Below are positions 17,356-25,870 of a stretch of DNA of 58,146 nt, piece after piece. The position numbers were made by a program, and so were the translations under genes. Below the pieces are notes generated by a model. It was not told where the DNA came from. It did not search any database and saw nothing but the letters and a program-made list of their open reading frames with translations. The number at the start of each line of letters is the position of its first letter. The first letter of the stretch is position 1. Source of the stretch: an uncultured Clostridia bacterium (GTDB lineage Bacteria; Bacillota; Clostridia; Oscillospirales; Oscillospiraceae); assembly GCA_945877515.1 (NCBI GenBank), contig CAMCSE010000004.1, forward strand, positions 1-58,146, read 5' to 3'.

Positions 17356-18207
17356 TTACGGCCGGTTCAGATTTGCCTGCTGTGCTGCCGGCGGAACGTA
17401 CTCATAGGCCGCGTGGGGGCTGTGCAGATCAAACAACTGACGCCCGTTCTCCCACAGGCGCACACGGATCGCGGCGTTGGTGCTTTCCCGAATAACGCCT
17501 GTCATACGCCCCTTGCACGGCGCGTACAGCGGATGACCGTCATGTGTCGGACAGATCTCCACAGACAGAAGGCGTCTGCCCTGAGCCAGTCGGATCTGCT
17601 CGGCGTCCGCTTTCAGGATCCGCACACCGCCATACGTGGCAAAGCGGTATTCACGCCCCCGGTACAGAATGCTGCAGATGCAGCCGGTAAAACCGCCTTT
17701 CCCCAGCGGAATGCGGGCAAGCGCCGCCATCAGGGCGCAGGGCTGCGGGAAATCATTGCACTGCAGCCACTGGTAGGCTGAGGGAAACGAGGTGCCGCTG
17801 TCCTTTTCCACGTATCCCATGCCGCCGTCAAAGCAATGGCGCACGCCGTCTACAATCAGGCTGCCGCTGAGGGTATGCGCCATGCTGACCACACCGTGGC
17901 GGCACTCCATGGGCAGATAACGGAAAGGCCCCATGATATCGCGCCGCAGCGGCGTCAGCTTCCCGTAAACGATCTCCCCCCGGACACCGGGCAGGTCGAC
18001 CTGACAGCCGTCAGGGGAAAACAGGCAACCGCCGGCGCGGACGCTGTCTCCTTTGATCGACAGCTCCGGCAGCATAAACTGCCGGGATCCCTCCGGCGTC
18101 AGCATCTGCACAAATGCGCCGCTTTCGGCCCGCCCGGGAATGAAGGCGATCATGTCATCCTGACGCTGGTGCTTATAGTACCAGCCCGCAAAGCCCCTAT
18201 TCCACAT
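17356..18207 (-). CDS. Tocopherol-cyclase-like family protein
   Basis: 283-residue soluble protein. The central motif GMGYVEKDSGTSFPSAYQWL is the best match to the tocopherol cyclase family (lipocalin-like AttH/tocopherol cyclase fold), with preceding MECRHGVVSMAHTLSGSL and later ICSILYRGREYRFATYGG. Bacterial homologues in Firmicutes are uncharacterised; plant cyclase chemistry should not be assumed, since no tocopherol pathway gene is visible. The start is not certain; it overlaps the Rieske/FAD gene by 11 bp, so the two are translationally linked. Possible roles are in lipid or quinone-like substrate chemistry. Confidence 0.75.
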   Translation of the reverse strand: MWNRGFAGWYYKHQRQDDMIAFIPGRAESGAFVQMLTPEGSRQFMLPELSIKGDSVRAGGCLFSPDGCQVDLPGVRGEIVYGKLTPLRRDIMGPFRYLPMECRHGVVSMAHTLSGSLIVDGVRHCFDGGMGYVEKDSGTSFPSAYQWLQCNDFPQPCALMAALARIPLGKGGFTGCICSILYRGREYRFATYGGVRILKADAEQIRLAQGRRLLSVEICPTHDGHPLYAPCKGRMTGVIRESTNAAIRVRLWENGRQLFDLHSPHAAYEYVPPAAQQANLNRP

Positions 18208-19498
18208 GGCTGTCCCTCATGGCGGGGTTGTTGAGCAGCCGTCCGTGGGCATCAAAGCGGGAGCCGTGACAGGGACAGTCCCAGCTGCGCTCCGCCGCGT
18301 TCCACTTCAGCGCGCAGCCCATGTGGGGGCAGCGTTTGGGGAGGGGCGTCACCAAACCCAGCAGGGAATGGCCCAGATTGGAAAACAGCTGCGCCGTGAG
18401 GATGCTTCTGTCGGGAGCAAAGGCCGGGGCAAAGCGGTTTTCCCGCCCCAACGCCAAATCCGTCAGAATCTCAGAAGCGACCATGGAAGTGCTCATACCC
18501 CACAGATTGAAGCCGGAGGCAACGTAAACCTGCGGCAGGGCCGGGCTGTATGCCCCGATATAGGGTACGCCGTCCAGACTGACGCAGTCCTGATTGGCCC
18601 AGGCGAACTTCTCTCTGGCCTGAGGGAAATTCTTTTTGGCAAAGGCCCGCGGTACGTCAAAGCCGCCGCCCCGCCCGCCTGTACGGCGGTCTCCCTGCCC
18701 CACCAGCAGAAGATTTTTGTAGTTTCGCAGATACACGCCGCCTGCCGCCGCGTCTTCAATGGTGCAGCCCAGCTCCGGCCCGTTTTCCAGGGCGATCACA
18801 AATGACCGCTTTTGATAGAGCTTGGCAAAATAGAGCCCGTGGCTGTTGATAAAGGGATAGTGAGTGGCCACAATAACCTTTTCCGCGTGAATACGTCCCC
18901 GCTTCGTGATGGCCGTGGTACCCTCCAGCTTGGTCACAAAGGTATTTTCGTAAATATGCAGGCCACGCGCCGCGCCATACAGAAATTGCAGGGGATGAAA
19001 CTGCGCCATGCCGTTGAAGCGCACCGCCCCCGCCACGGGAAAGGGCATGGGCGTTTCTGTGATAAAGTCCGCCGCAAGGCCAAGGCTGCGGACCGCCGCA
19101 GCTTCCCGCTGCATCAGTGACCGGTCGTGCAGGGAGTACATGATAGAGGGCCGTTCTTCAAACTCACAGGGAATATCCCTGCTGCGGCGGCGGAATTGCT
19201 CCACAGCGCGGAGATTGGCTTTCAGGTAAAGCCCCGCCTTCTCTTCGCCGAACTTTTTGATCATGTCTTGGTACAGTGTGTCGTGCTGGGCCGTGAGCAC
19301 GGCAGTGGTGCCTCTGGTCATACCGCCGCCGATTTTGGCACCCTCCACCAGCAGATAATCCGCGCCCGCTTCCTGCAGCTGCAATGCGCACAGCACACCC
19401 GCCATGCCGCCGCCGATGATCAGCACGCCGGTGTCCCGGTCTCCCTCCAGTGTGGGAAAACTGGGCGGCGAGGCTTCCTTTGTCCATAAAAATTCCAT
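18197..19498 (-). CDS. FAD-dependent oxidoreductase with C-terminal Rieske [2Fe-2S] domain
   Basis: 433 residues from MEFLWTKEASPPSFPTLEGD, with GGGAGG upstream of 19498 (frame open to 19588). The N-terminal dinucleotide fold reads DTGVLIIGGGMAGVLCALQL, followed by a DAO-type FAD domain (ERPSIMYSLHD, AEKVIVATHYPFIN, GAYSPALPQVYVASGFNLWG). The last 55 residues hold a complete Rieske motif: CPHMGC (CxH) and CPCHGSRFDAHG (CxxH). This architecture is known from Firmicute YhfW-like proteins. Substrate is unknown. It is the first gene of a two-gene unit with the tocopherol-cyclase-like protein. Confidence 0.9.
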   Translation of the reverse strand: MEFLWTKEASPPSFPTLEGDRDTGVLIIGGGMAGVLCALQLQEAGADYLLVEGAKIGGGMTRGTTAVLTAQHDTLYQDMIKKFGEEKAGLYLKANLRAVEQFRRRSRDIPCEFEERPSIMYSLHDRSLMQREAAAVRSLGLAADFITETPMPFPVAGAVRFNGMAQFHPLQFLYGAARGLHIYENTFVTKLEGTTAITKRGRIHAEKVIVATHYPFINSHGLYFAKLYQKRSFVIALENGPELGCTIEDAAAGGVYLRNYKNLLLVGQGDRRTGGRGGGFDVPRAFAKKNFPQAREKFAWANQDCVSLDGVPYIGAYSPALPQVYVASGFNLWGMSTSMVASEILTDLALGRENRFAPAFAPDRSILTAQLFSNLGHSLLGLVTPLPKRCPHMGCALKWNAAERSWDCPCHGSRFDAHGRLLNNPAMRDSHVE

Positions 19499-19620
19499 TT
19501 CTTGTTTTGCACCTCCCTTTCCGGTAGTATGTCCTCTTCGGTCAAAATCATGTCGGAAGCAAAAATGCGGGCACAAGAACCATCCCAAAACGCTTATGGT
19601 TATCCTGCGTAAGATACAGG

Positions 19621-19655
19621 AAAAGGGCGCTGATAGAAACTATCAGCGCCCTTTT
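19621..19655 (-). terminator. Rho-independent terminator of the cohesin-dockerin operon
   Basis: Sixteen-base perfect arms (AAAAGGGCGCTGATAG and complement) around AAA, 18 bp after the cohesin gene. Confidence 0.9.
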
Positions 19656-19672
19656 CCTGTCAGTATGGGGTT

Positions 19673-21298
19673 TTACATATTGTGGATATCGTTCAGTAGC
19701 TCGTCCAGAGACATGGAGTCCAGGGGAACCTCGGGCTCCGGCTTGTCCGCAGCCGAAGCAGCGGCTTCCGTCGCCTGACGCTTTGCCAGCTCCTGCTGCA
19801 TCTTTACGGACAGATCCTCCACAAAGGGGCTGGTCAGCGTATCGTCAGACACCTTGCCCGGCTGAGCGGCGGAAACAGCCGGCTTTTGCGCGGGCGGTAC
19901 AGGGGCGGCAGACGTTCTTCCGGCCGGGGCGGCTTGCTGCTGGGATGCAGGCTTGCTCGGCTGACGCTGCTGCGGGGCATCTGTATGCTTCTCCTGCGGC
20001 GTACTGCGGCCGGGACGGGGCGGCTGAGGCGGCGTATCATCTCCGCCGTTATCATCATTTCCGTCATCATCATCGTCATATCCGCCGCCGCTGCCGATAC
20101 GGCCCAGCAAAAAGCCCACCAGCAACAGAATGATCACCAGCAGCGCCGCGCCGATAACGGCAACGGTGCTGGTGGCCATCTCTCCCACCAGCGGCAGGGT
20201 CAGCGTCATGGGGATCGAGTAGGTGGGCGGCTCCGGCGGCGTATTGGGGTCAATGATCTCCATGGTGGGGATGATCCCCTCATACTTGGGCATCCGGTAC
20301 ACGTGGACCGTGTAGGTCTTGGCCGTGGTGCCATCCTCCGCGGTGCAGGTGACGGTCATGACATTGTCGCCCTCGTTGGTCAGGCGCATGGTGGATTCCG
20401 TGACATTCAGCGCCTTTTCGTCCCGCGCCACACCGGAGAGAGTGGCGGAGGCGGTTTCATAGGGCACATAGGCCACATACTCCGTGACCGCGCCGGAGAA
20501 CTTGGGACTGAGACTGCCCACATCCAGCGTCAGCTCCTTGAGCATGGCGTCAGTGCTGGGCTTATAGTTGGGGTCCTGCTCCCGGGTGACGGAGATGGTA
20601 TAGGTTTTTTTGGCGCCGGTGGCGGCGGTACAGGTAACGGTTACGGTATTGGCGCCCACCACCAGCGAATTGCCGCTGACCGTGGCCCGGGCCGCAGCGT
20701 CGGCGGTCTTATAGCTCAGGTTCAGGGATTCCACGGCATAAGGCACCTTGGCGCTATAATAGGTAGTACCGCTGCTGAAAGCGGGGCTGAGGGTGGCGTT
20801 GGAGCAGGAGAGGGAACTGAGATCACAGTTGCTGCTCAGCGGCGCGTCCACCTTGCCGCTCCATGATGTGGAACCAATGTTGGCTTCATTGTTGCCGTCG
20901 GTAACCACGATGTCCTTGAAGCTTGCGCTCAGCGCCGCACCGCTTTCCAGACCACTCTTGACCCGGAAGGTCACGGACAGCACGTTGGTGCTGGAATTGA
21001 TGGGATTGCTGACGCCGTACAAGATGAACTTGAGCCCACTGTTATCCATGGTCCAGCCGCTGATCTGCTGATCGTAGTTGGTATACTCCAGCACACTGCT
21101 GTCGTAATCCAGCGTGGCTTCCACACCCATGATATTGCTGCCGGAAATGCTGAGCTTCAGTGTGACGGTGCTGCCGGCCTGTACGGCGCTGTTTCCGCTG
21201 AGGGCAGCCGAAGCCGCTTCCGCCCGCTGGGGCAGCAGTGCCAGCAGCAGCGCCAGCACCAGTACCAGCGTTTTGAACGAAGTACGATAGTGTTTCAT
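19673..21298 (-). CDS. Membrane-anchored cohesin / cadherin-like beta-sandwich protein
   Basis: 541 residues. Signal peptide at 1-28 (ending PQRAEA). Residues about 34-150 read as a cohesin domain: NSAVQAGSTVTLKLSISG, VEATLDYDSSVLEYTN, NVLSVTFRVKSGLESGAALS. Two cadherin-like beta-sandwich domains follow at about 155-240 and 252-335, each closing with KTYTISVTR or KTYTVHVYR. One transmembrane helix lies at 376-398, then an acidic patch and a proline/glutamine-rich tail ending in a predicted helix (LDSMSLDELLNDIHNM). The topology is therefore outside for the binding domains and about 140 residues inside. It starts 12 bp after the dockerin protein gene; the two probably bind each other (inference). 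Confidence 0.85.
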   Translation of the reverse strand: MKHYRTSFKTLVLVLALLLALLPQRAEAASAALSGNSAVQAGSTVTLKLSISGSNIMGVEATLDYDSSVLEYTNYDQQISGWTMDNSGLKFILYGVSNPINSSTNVLSVTFRVKSGLESGAALSASFKDIVVTDGNNEANIGSTSWSGKVDAPLSSNCDLSSLSCSNATLSPAFSSGTTYYSAKVPYAVESLNLSYKTADAAARATVSGNSLVVGANTVTVTCTAATGAKKTYTISVTREQDPNYKPSTDAMLKELTLDVGSLSPKFSGAVTEYVAYVPYETASATLSGVARDEKALNVTESTMRLTNEGDNVMTVTCTAEDGTTAKTYTVHVYRMPKYEGIIPTMEIIDPNTPPEPPTYSIPMTLTLPLVGEMATSTVAVIGAALLVIILLLVGFLLGRIGSGGGYDDDDDGNDDNGGDDTPPQPPRPGRSTPQEKHTDAPQQRQPSKPASQQQAAPAGRTSAAPVPPAQKPAVSAAQPGKVSDDTLTSPFVEDLSVKMQQELAKRQATEAAASAADKPEPEVPLDSMSLDELLNDIHNM

Positions 21299-21310
21299 GG
21301 TCTCCTCCTG

Positions 21311-23728
21311 TCAGCTGATGGTATCCTTGCCCACCACAATGCGGGCGGCCTTGACCACGTCGGTCACGGTAATCTTTCCGTCGCCGTTCAGATCCACAGC
21401 CAGCGCGTAAGCGCCTTCCAACGTTTTCTTGCCCACCACATGGGACTGCATGGCCACCACGTCGGTGATGGTGATCCGTCCATCGCCGTTGGCATCGCCC
21501 ACGACGATCACGGCAAAGGTTTTCCCTTCAGAAACAACGGTCATGCCGGTACCCAACAGTCCGCTGGTGACCTGTTTCCCGTCACGGTACACAACGTCGC
21601 CGCTATTCAGCTGATCTACGGTACTGCCCGGTATCAGGATCAGCCAGTAATCCACATTCGGGTCGATGGGATCCGTCACATCGCTGAGCGGCACGGCGTC
21701 ATACAGAGGCTTGAAGGTCATATCCGCATCACCCATGACGGTTACGCCGGCGGTGTAGTTCTCCCAACCCTTGAAGGTGTAGGAATATTTGGCGTCAGGC
21801 AGCTTGACCGGGGGCACGGAGGGCGCCGTGATCAATTCGCCGGCGGCGGCTGTGCCGCTGGCATAGCGGCTGCCGTTGGCATCGAGGAACGTATAGGTGT
21901 GCATGCCGGCATAGTGGGCGTACAGCGTCAGGTTGGCGGCGCGCACCGGCGTGGATTCCAGGATCTGTTCTCCGTCCGCGGTGTACCAGCCAAGGAACTG
22001 AGCGCCGTCGCGAGAGGCCGTGGGCAGCTCGCCGTATACAATATCGTCCAGGGAAACGCGCTTGGTGGTGCTGCCGTTGACCTTGCCGCCCTGGGGATCA
22101 AAGGTGACCAGGAAGGTTTCGTCAACCGTGGTGGAACCGTCGTAGGGTTTGACGGTAAAGTTGGAACGGACCAGCTCCGTGGACTTTCCGTCGGCCGCAG
22201 CGGTCAACACGAAAGTATAGTCACCTTTGGACAGCGTGCTGTAAGTGATCCGGTCATCCAGTCGTTTCAGGTCATAGGAAGTGGCATTTGGCGACACCGT
22301 CTGGGTAATGACGGTGCTGCCGCTGCCGGTCAGAATGGTGATATTGACAGAGGTGATCTGCGCGGAGCAGGAGATCACGCCGCGCACAGGGAAGGAGGAT
22401 GCCTTCTCCATCAGACCGGAGTTCTCATTGGGGTAAATGACGCCGGAAAGGGTCCAGTCAGAAACAGAGGCCGCCTGTGCCACCATCTGCCACGCGGAGG
22501 CACCCTCCGACACCATCACCAGCGTATTGTCTTTTACACTGAGATATGTACCGGTGCTCTTGTTTTTCAGCAGCCAGCCGCTGCCGCCCTGAGTCAGCTC
22601 CCACATCTGTGAGGCGGAAGCGGAGGGGGCCGCCAGCTTCACTGTGCCGCCTTCGGCACTGAGCCGCAGCGTTTGGCCGCCTACTTCTATGCTAAAGGTA
22701 TAGAAACCGCCGGCATAGTATGCCGCACTGAAAACCTGACTGCTGCCCTCGGCGCCCTTAGCGTTGAGCGTCACGGTGCCGTTGGTACCGTCCAGCGCCA
22801 GATTCTGGTTGGTATTGTACAGCAGACGATAGTTGCCGTCGGCCATGGCCGCTTCATAATAACCGTTATTCATCAGCATTACCAGCGCATCGGCCGGCTC
22901 GTTCACCGCCAGGCGCCGGTAAACGCTCATCTGCACATCACCGGAGCAGCCGTAGAAATAGCGCAGGATCAACCCGGCCGTGCCATACTTATTGGCGGTA
23001 TTGCCGGACATGGTGGGGCCTGTCTTGCCGTTTTCCTGCCGCAGACCGTCAGCCGTTACCAAGCGGCCGCACTCGGCATAAATGGCCTGGATCAGTTGGG
23101 CCTCCGGCTGGTTGGCAAAGCCGCCCAATGCGGCAAACGCCCGCTGGATCAGCGAACTGGCGTCGGACGCGCCGTGCTGCACGGCACGGCTCCAGAATAC
23201 GTTTTTCAGCGCCACGGAATAATTGTCGATATTAAAGGCGGGCACCGCCGATTCCACCCGGTCCACCACATTCTCATAGATAGTGGCCTTGGTGTACTCG
23301 TACTGGGCGCTGGCAAAGGCAGCGCCATAAACCTCTGCCATGTTTTCCCACGCACTGTCGAAATATGCGCCGTAGCCGTCGGAGATATAGTGATAGGCAC
23401 TGTCCAGCGTCACGCCGATGTCATGATAGGTGCTGCCGTCAGTGAAGTTGTTCTTGCACCATTCAGCAAAGGCATGGGGCGTACCGGCCTTGCTGGCGAA
23501 CATGTACATGCCGTAGGACTTTCCGCCTGCGTCGCCGGCCACAGTGGAGATCATGCCGGGGCTGCGGGCGTTACCGGTCTCATAAAAGCGGCTCAGATCG
23601 TCCAGCTCGGCACCCTGCCACTGCATAGCGGTATCGGCAATGGAGCGGATCAGCAATCCTCCCGCCACAAGGCCAAAAATCATCGCGACGCTTAAAAGCA
23701 GTGCGGTGCCTTTTCGTAAAACCTTCAT
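21311..23728 (-). CDS. Secreted multidomain protein with lysozyme-like domain, ricin-like and InlB-type repeats, and C-terminal dockerin
   Basis: 805 residues from MKVLRKGTALLLSVAM (GAGG eight bases upstream). It has an N-terminal signal peptide or anchor. Residues about 56-285 resemble the VgrG3-like/lysozyme-type domain of Firmicute cell-wall enzymes (GGKSYGMYMFASKAGTPHAF, NVFWSRAVQHGASDASSLIQ). Residues 297-418 look ricin/beta-trefoil-like (NLALDGTNGTVTLNAKG, YLSVKDNTLVMVSEG). Residues 540-606 and 610-677 are Listeria-Bacteroides (InlB) repeats (TFDPQGGKV, FLGWYTADGE). Residues 742-805 are a type I dockerin with two calcium loops, DANGDGRITITD and DLNGDGKITVTD. It leads an operon with the cohesin gene. 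Confidence 0.85.
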   Translation of the reverse strand: MKVLRKGTALLLSVAMIFGLVAGGLLIRSIADTAMQWQGAELDDLSRFYETGNARSPGMISTVAGDAGGKSYGMYMFASKAGTPHAFAEWCKNNFTDGSTYHDIGVTLDSAYHYISDGYGAYFDSAWENMAEVYGAAFASAQYEYTKATIYENVVDRVESAVPAFNIDNYSVALKNVFWSRAVQHGASDASSLIQRAFAALGGFANQPEAQLIQAIYAECGRLVTADGLRQENGKTGPTMSGNTANKYGTAGLILRYFYGCSGDVQMSVYRRLAVNEPADALVMLMNNGYYEAAMADGNYRLLYNTNQNLALDGTNGTVTLNAKGAEGSSQVFSAAYYAGGFYTFSIEVGGQTLRLSAEGGTVKLAAPSASASQMWELTQGGSGWLLKNKSTGTYLSVKDNTLVMVSEGASAWQMVAQAASVSDWTLSGVIYPNENSGLMEKASSFPVRGVISCSAQITSVNITILTGSGSTVITQTVSPNATSYDLKRLDDRITYSTLSKGDYTFVLTAAADGKSTELVRSNFTVKPYDGSTTVDETFLVTFDPQGGKVNGSTTKRVSLDDIVYGELPTASRDGAQFLGWYTADGEQILESTPVRAANLTLYAHYAGMHTYTFLDANGSRYASGTAAAGELITAPSVPPVKLPDAKYSYTFKGWENYTAGVTVMGDADMTFKPLYDAVPLSDVTDPIDPNVDYWLILIPGSTVDQLNSGDVVYRDGKQVTSGLLGTGMTVVSEGKTFAVIVVGDANGDGRITITDVVAMQSHVVGKKTLEGAYALAVDLNGDGKITVTDVVKAARIVVGKDTIS

Positions 23729-23839
23729 ACCGTTTTCCTCACTCATCATCAAAATTACACAATGCGCCGTACGCGTACAATGCAAATCCGCGGAGCGGCA
23801 TTGCGCTTTTCCACCGATTTACATAATTATACTTATAAA

Positions 23840-23868
23840 AGTATACCATCCGGAAACAGACTTGTCTA
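23840..23868 (-). promoter_or_regulatory. Promoter of the dockerin-cohesin operon
   Basis: Minus strand -35 TAGACA (23863-23868), 17-bp spacer, -10 TATACT (23840-23845). The leader to the ATG is about 110 bases. Confidence 0.72.
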
Positions 23869-23997
23869 CAAAAAAAGTAAAAAAACACAAAAAACCGGAG
23901 AAAAATGTCGTGTCAACACAAAATCTTGAACACCGATCCGGCCTGTATACCCGTTTTTCCCGCATGAACGGACATTTTCACAATATTATGTAAACCA
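23869..23997. other. AT-rich gene-free stretch upstream of the dockerin operon
   Basis: Between the dockerin-gene start (23728) and the terminator near 24000 there is no convincing gene. Apart from the promoter at 23840-23868 I see only A-rich tracts (around 23870-23895). Confidence 0.6.
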
Positions 23998-24039
23998 AAA
24001 GAAAGGGAGACCGTCCGCAGACAGGCTCCCTTTCTTTTT
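23998..24039 (-). terminator. Terminator of the ABC importer operon
   Basis: Arms AAAAGAAAGGGAG and complement around a 16-base loop, ending in T runs; about 20 bp after the substrate-binding-protein stop codon. Confidence 0.78.
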
Positions 24040-24059
24040 GGCGTGTGATCGGGCCGCAG

Positions 24060-25058
24060 TTATCGTGCTTCCTGCGCCCAGTGGTTATCCACCAGTTTGT
24101 GGAAATCCACCCACTGATCCTCCGTCAGTTCACCGGCCTGGGTCATGACCGTCTCAAGCCGCTCCAGTGCGTCCTTCTCCATGGTCAGAGGGATATTCCA
24201 TGCGCCGATCTCCCGGTGGCGGGCAGTAACGGCTTCCAGCACAGCAAGGTCGGTGTCCGGGAACTGGCCGATGATGGCCTGTGCCACCTCACGGTCCGTA
24301 TGGGTATCCACCCAATCCAGCGCCTTGGCAATGGCCCGGCAGAAGGCGGCGATCACATCGGAATGGGCTTCGGTGTAGCTTTGGGAGGCGAAGTACGCGG
24401 TATAGGGGATGTCGCCGCTCTCCGCGCCGATGGAGCAGAGAATGTAGCCCTGCCCGGAGGAAGCCACTTCAGTGGCCGCCGGCTCAAACAGCGTCACATA
24501 GTCGCCCTGTCCGCCGGTAAAGGCCCCGGCCATCATGTTGAACTGCACGCTGGTGTCCACGATCACGTCCACCTGGGGCTCCAGCCCGTGCCGGCGCAGC
24601 ACGTACTCCAGCGTCATCTCCGGCACGCCGCCCTTGCGGCCGCCAATGATGGTCTTGCCCCGCAGGTCCTCCCAGTCGAAGGGCTGATCGGTGCGGCCCA
24701 TGAGGAAGGCGCCGTCCCGGCATGTCAGCTGGCCAAACACCACCGGATAGTCGTCTTTGCCCTGATTATAAATGTAGATGCAGCTTTCCGGCCCGGCAAG
24801 GCCGATGTCGCTCTGACCCGATACCACGGCGGTCATCACCTTGTCGGCTCCGCCGCCGTTGGTCAGCTCCACCGCAAGGCCTTCCTCCTCAAAAAAACCA
24901 AGCTCCATGGCCACATACTGCGGCGCGTAAAATACGGAATGGGTCACTTCGTTGAGACGGACCGTGGTCAGCCCTTTGCCGCCATCCCCGGCGCCGCAGC
25001 CACACAGCAGCGGCAGCAGCATCAGAGCGGCAAGCACCGGTGCGATGATTTTTTTCAT
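24060..25058 (-). CDS. ABC transporter substrate-binding lipoprotein, NitT/TauT (NMT1-like) family
   Basis: 332 residues from MKKIIAPVLAALMLLPLLCG, with a lipobox ending LLCGC. The mature protein is an NMT1/SsuA/TauA-type fold: HSVFYAPQYVAMELGFFEEE, TNGGGADKVMTAVVSGQSDI, GKTIIGGRKGGVPEMTLEYV. Such proteins bind sulfonates, nitrate-like anions or thiamine precursors; the residues seen do not settle which. The start at 25058 has GGGGG six bases upstream and overlaps the permease stop by 4 bp (ATGA). No TPP riboswitch is visible upstream of the operon, weakly against thiamine precursors. Confidence 0.92.
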   Translation of the reverse strand: MKKIIAPVLAALMLLPLLCGCGAGDGGKGLTTVRLNEVTHSVFYAPQYVAMELGFFEEEGLAVELTNGGGADKVMTAVVSGQSDIGLAGPESCIYIYNQGKDDYPVVFGQLTCRDGAFLMGRTDQPFDWEDLRGKTIIGGRKGGVPEMTLEYVLRRHGLEPQVDVIVDTSVQFNMMAGAFTGGQGDYVTLFEPAATEVASSGQGYILCSIGAESGDIPYTAYFASQSYTEAHSDVIAAFCRAIAKALDWVDTHTDREVAQAIIGQFPDTDLAVLEAVTARHREIGAWNIPLTMEKDALERLETVMTQAGELTEDQWVDFHKLVDNHWAQEAR

Positions 25059-25870
25059 GCTTTTACCCCCAATAAATGATATAGTATTTTTTCCACCCAC
25101 AGCACCAGCCGGTACATGACCACCGCGGCCACCAACAGCAGCAGCACACTGGTCATCACCAGATCCATGTTGAATACCTGCGAGCCATAGACGATCAGGT
25201 AGCCCAGACCGGCGCGTGAGACAAGGAACTCTCCCATGATGACGCCCACCCACGAAAGGCCCACATTGACCTTCAGGGTGTTGAGCAGCGTGGCATAGTT
25301 GGCGGGAAGCACCAGCATCCGCAGCGTTTGCCACCGGCTGGCTCCCATGGCGGCCATAAGCCGCATTTTCTGGGCGTCCGTGGCACGGAAGCCCTCATAC
25401 ATATTCAGAATGGTGACGATCAGGGAAATGGCCAGCGTCATAACGATAATGGCCCCGGTCCCTGCACCCATCCACACGATGAAAATCGGTCCCAACGCTG
25501 TTTTCGGCAGGGCGTTGAGTACCACAAGATACGGATCCAAGATACGGCTGAGGGTGGGCCACCACCACATGGCCACGGCAACCAGCGTACCGATGGCGGT
25601 TCCCAGCAGAAACCCCACCGCCGTCTCCCAACAGGAGGTGCCCACATGCACCAGAACATCGCCGCTGCGGCACAGACGCACGAACGTCGCCGCGATACGG
25701 CTGGGACAGCTGACCAGAAACCCGTCGCTGAGTCCGATCTGACAGTTCAGCTCCCAAAGGGCAAAAAATCCCACCAGTATGGCGATCTGCCAGACCCGCA
25801 CCCGGCGGTTCTGCCGCCGCAGCAGAAGCAGATAGCGTTCCCGCTTGGGTGATACTGCCGGTCTATTCAT
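25055..25870 (-). CDS. ABC transporter permease, SsuC/TauC-like
   Basis: 271 residues from MNRPAVSPKRERYLLLLRRQ, with about six membrane helices in one BPD_transp_1 domain (VWQIAILVGFFALWELNCQI, TAVGFLLGTAIGTLVAVAMW, IVWMGAGTGAIIVMTLAISL). The coupling motif for the ATPase lies around NMYEGFRATDAQKMRLMAAM. The gene overlaps the ATPase by 8 bp and the binding protein by 4 bp. The open frame upstream to 26149 lies inside the ATPase gene and is not used. Confidence 0.93.
   Translation of the reverse strand: MNRPAVSPKRERYLLLLRRQNRRVRVWQIAILVGFFALWELNCQIGLSDGFLVSCPSRIAATFVRLCRSGDVLVHVGTSCWETAVGFLLGTAIGTLVAVAMWWWPTLSRILDPYLVVLNALPKTALGPIFIVWMGAGTGAIIVMTLAISLIVTILNMYEGFRATDAQKMRLMAAMGASRWQTLRMLVLPANYATLLNTLKVNVGLSWVGVIMGEFLVSRAGLGYLIVYGSQVFNMDLVMTSVLLLLVAAVVMYRLVLWVEKILYHLLGVKA

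Noticed and set aside
17155-17781. Plus-strand frame after truA (208 codons)
   Set aside because: Overlaps the truA end and terminator and lies antisense to the tocopherol-cyclase-like gene; no ribosome binding site.
21290-22612. Plus-strand frame of 440 codons opposite the dockerin gene
   Set aside because: Shadow; the minus strand encodes recognisable dockerin, InlB-type and other domains.
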